A DNA stretch of 54,894 nt from Flavobacteriales bacterium (GTDB lineage: Bacteria > Bacteroidota > Bacteroidia > Flavobacteriales > BACL11): the NCBI GenBank assembly GCA_002696275.1, contig NZRO01000025.1:9062-63955 (forward strand), read 5' to 3'. Positions within the stretch are counted from its first letter, which is position 1. Every line of letters starts with the position of its first letter. The position numbers and the translations under genes were made by a program. The notes under the pieces were generated by a model. The model was given only the letters and a program-made list of their open reading frames with translations. It searched no databases and had not been told where the DNA came from. This document shows, in pieces, positions 54,501 through 54,894 of this stretch.

Positions 54501-54575
54501 TTTGTAGAGGAACAATATTATCACTGCAATACAATTGAAGGGAAAGATCATGCTGGAAAACACATTTGTCATTAA
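51558..54575 (+). CDS. Secreted tandem amidohydrolase-family protein (degenerate N-terminal and intact C-terminal copy)
   Basis: A 1005-aa exported protein (signal MKLFKTFLILIFSTPIFSQ). It holds two amidohydrolase-type modules. The first (about 25-430) has the closing signature ALTLTPAKLVGADNMLGTLE, but the metal-binding HxH is replaced: IYPSFIDLYSNYG. The second (about 550-985) is intact: GIIDEHSHIAISRG with HSH at about 620, ITCHSYIQSEINML and INTFTHILEGYK (His), AINSDDAEMGRRL (Asp), and the closing MVTLNPAKLLHLDNKMGSIK. It resembles imidazolonepropionase/prolidase-like amidohydrolases; the substrate is unknown and the location is probably periplasmic. A second protein of this kind follows 17 nt later. 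Confidence 0.88.
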   Translation: MKLFKTFLILIFSTPIFSQDSFPENGVKSTFSPIYAFTNAHIIISYDKEILNGTLLIQDDKILAVDSIIDIPKGAIVADLKGDFIYPSFIDLYSNYGLVPREKGEYSYRPQYESKKEGAYHWNESIHPEISAADGFTYNKKQNKNYLNSGFGVVLTHHQDGIARGTGCLVSLSDEMEQKSILLEKSASFFSFKKGVSNQRYPTSLMGSVALLKQLFLDAYWHQNTNKTTNISFNAFNDQINLPHIFESNIVTDYNRIYKISDEFEINFIVKGNGKEYQRIEELKSYDFSIILPLNFPLKYEIKNPEESDIITLSKLKHWETAPFNPRILSQNSIEFCFTMSDLEDPKDFINNLRKTIEKGLPKKDALRALTLTPAKLVGADNMLGTLEKGKKANFIICSSDIFEEGKIYENWINGIQNIINEKNNIDIRGHYTFKSENETKKILISGSINKPKMEEIISDTTSVSYEITKHDNNIVFNTLNISKRASADFIDGEFKGKYQNLKGENIEFTMHRDSLITENKKDFIIEYDTVIPAIWTPNKSYGNAYEIVSVPTIIKNATIWTNEKEGILQNTDLAINDGKIIAIGKDLTIEMIFPKSKIQVQIIDGKNKHVTCGIIDEHSHIAISRGVNESSQSVTAEVSIGDVINPNDHNIYRQLSGGVTAVQLLHGSANPIGGQSALIKLRWGSSAEEMKIDGADGFIKFALGENVKQSNWGSFNTTRFPQTRMGVEQVFYNAFYRARAYEKKWKDYKSLPISKRRKTNPPREDLELNTLVEILNSERFITCHSYIQSEINMLMHVADSMDFTINTFTHILEGYKLTNELKEHGAGASTFSDWWAYKFEVNDAIPYNATILNNKGVVTAINSDDAEMGRRLNQEAAKAVKYGGTTEEDAWKMVTLNPAKLLHLDNKMGSIKIGKDADIVIWDGNPLSIYTKVEQTYVDGRLLFDKDKNDKLMERDRKEKMRIINKMINGNTDEKSQKVEFVEEQYYHCNTIEGKDHAGKHICH

Positions 54576-54592
54576 ATATAAAATTTAAAATT

Positions 54593-54894
54593 ATGAATCA
54601 AAATATAATATCTTTAGTATTTATGTTCTGTTTTTCATTAGTTGTTTCATCCCAAAATTCGATATTATATATGGGTGGAATTGCTCATTTAGGAAATGGT
54701 GAAAAAATAGAGAATTCTGTAATAGTTGTAAAAGATGGAAAGTTTGACATTGTTGCAGACGCTAATAGAATAAGAATAGACCCTTCTGCTTTCGATACAA
54801 TTATAAAAATTTATGGAAAACATGTTTATCCTGCATTTATTTCTCCAAATACTACTTTAGGCATGACAGAAATTGATGCGGTTAGAGCAACTAA
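54593..54894 (+). CDS. Amidohydrolase-family secreted protein (3' truncated by window end)
   Basis: About 100 residues are visible. A signal peptide (MNQNIISLVFMFCFSLVVSS) is followed by LYMGGIAHLGNGEKIENSVI, the opening beta-sandwich of amidohydrolases. At the place where HxH is expected the sequence reads YPAFISPNTTLGMTEIDAVR, again without histidines, as in the N-terminal half of the preceding gene. It starts 17 nt after that gene and is probably in the same operon. The rest lies outside the window, so whether a complete active site follows is unknown. Confidence 0.8.
   Translation, partial: MNQNIISLVFMFCFSLVVSSQNSILYMGGIAHLGNGEKIENSVIVVKDGKFDIVADANRIRIDPSAFDTIIKIYGKHVYPAFISPNTTLGMTEIDAVRAT

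Overview
The window is a 54.9 kb piece of an AT-rich genome from the phylum Bacteroidota, most likely order Flavobacteriales and probably a marine lineage with a small, compact genome. The evidence is gene content (BamA followed by two OmpH/Skp genes and murI, a TonB receptor with a CarboxypepD_reg-like N-terminus, an HU-CCDC81/SPOR protein, DUF6090-like and tandem ExbD genes, a gamma-alpha fused KorA) and promoter style. Many genes are preceded by TAnnTTTG, the known Bacteroidota -7 element, and Shine-Dalgarno sequences are not evident. I cannot name the family or genus.

Layout. 1-5.1 kb: outer-membrane biogenesis (bamA, cut at the window start, then two skp-like chaperones), murI, a gamma-carbonic-anhydrase-like protein and an Nfu Fe-S carrier. 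5.2-8.5 kb: a dicluster ferredoxin divergent from korAB (2-oxoglutarate:ferredoxin oxidoreductase). 8.5-11 kb: the only accessory-looking stretch, with a 59-aa membrane ORF missing from the ORF track, a MORN-LRV-acidic protein and an unknown 149-aa partner. 11.1-15 kb: sucB and sucA of the 2-oxoglutarate dehydrogenase complex. 15.2-19.4 kb: polyprenyl diphosphate synthase, rfbA and an RND/MMPL exporter. 19.4-23.6 kb: translation genes (rplM-rpsI-rpsB-tsf and pyrH-frr). 23.6-27.5 kb: kbl, a DUF6090-like membrane protein and gdhA, plus a 39-aa membrane ORF. 27.7-35.1 kb: TonB receptor, kdsB, HU/SPOR protein, thioesterase, GT9 glycosyltransferase, tatD, ansA and tRNA-Ser(GGA). 35.2-41.3 kb: a lipoprotein, bcp, and a divergent tyrosine/homogentisate catabolic cluster (hpd and hmgA facing fahA and a flavin reductase), then a sulfotransferase. 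41.3-54.9 kb: superoxide dismutase, an ExbB/ExbD energy-transduction operon, CPBP protease, dusB, LolC/E-like permease, rbfA, an MsbA-like ABC exporter, hflX, two small membrane proteins, and two amidohydrolase-family secreted proteins (the second cut by the window end).

How it fits together. Most of the window is housekeeping. Both major routes for oxidising 2-oxoglutarate (ferredoxin-linked KorAB and NAD-linked SucAB) lie within 10 kb, and Nfu and ferredoxin genes sit beside korAB. The tyrosine cluster would feed fumarate and acetoacetate into central metabolism, although no maleylacetoacetate isomerase is visible. Envelope genes (BamA, Skp, LolC/E, MsbA, KdsB, ExbBD, TonB receptor) recur throughout.

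Most unusual signals. (1) Several genes (rbfA, msbA-like, tatD, the HU/SPOR gene, the 59-aa ORF) have the -7 element only 4-5 nt before the start codon, which predicts leaderless mRNAs. (2) The MORN-LRV-acidic protein and its partner are of unknown function. (3) The 1005-aa tandem amidohydrolase has a degenerate N-terminal copy. (4) A perfect 16-bp duplication of the promoter element precedes dusB. (5) Five of eight convergent gene pairs overlap. I saw no CRISPR array, insertion sequence, prophage or rRNA gene.
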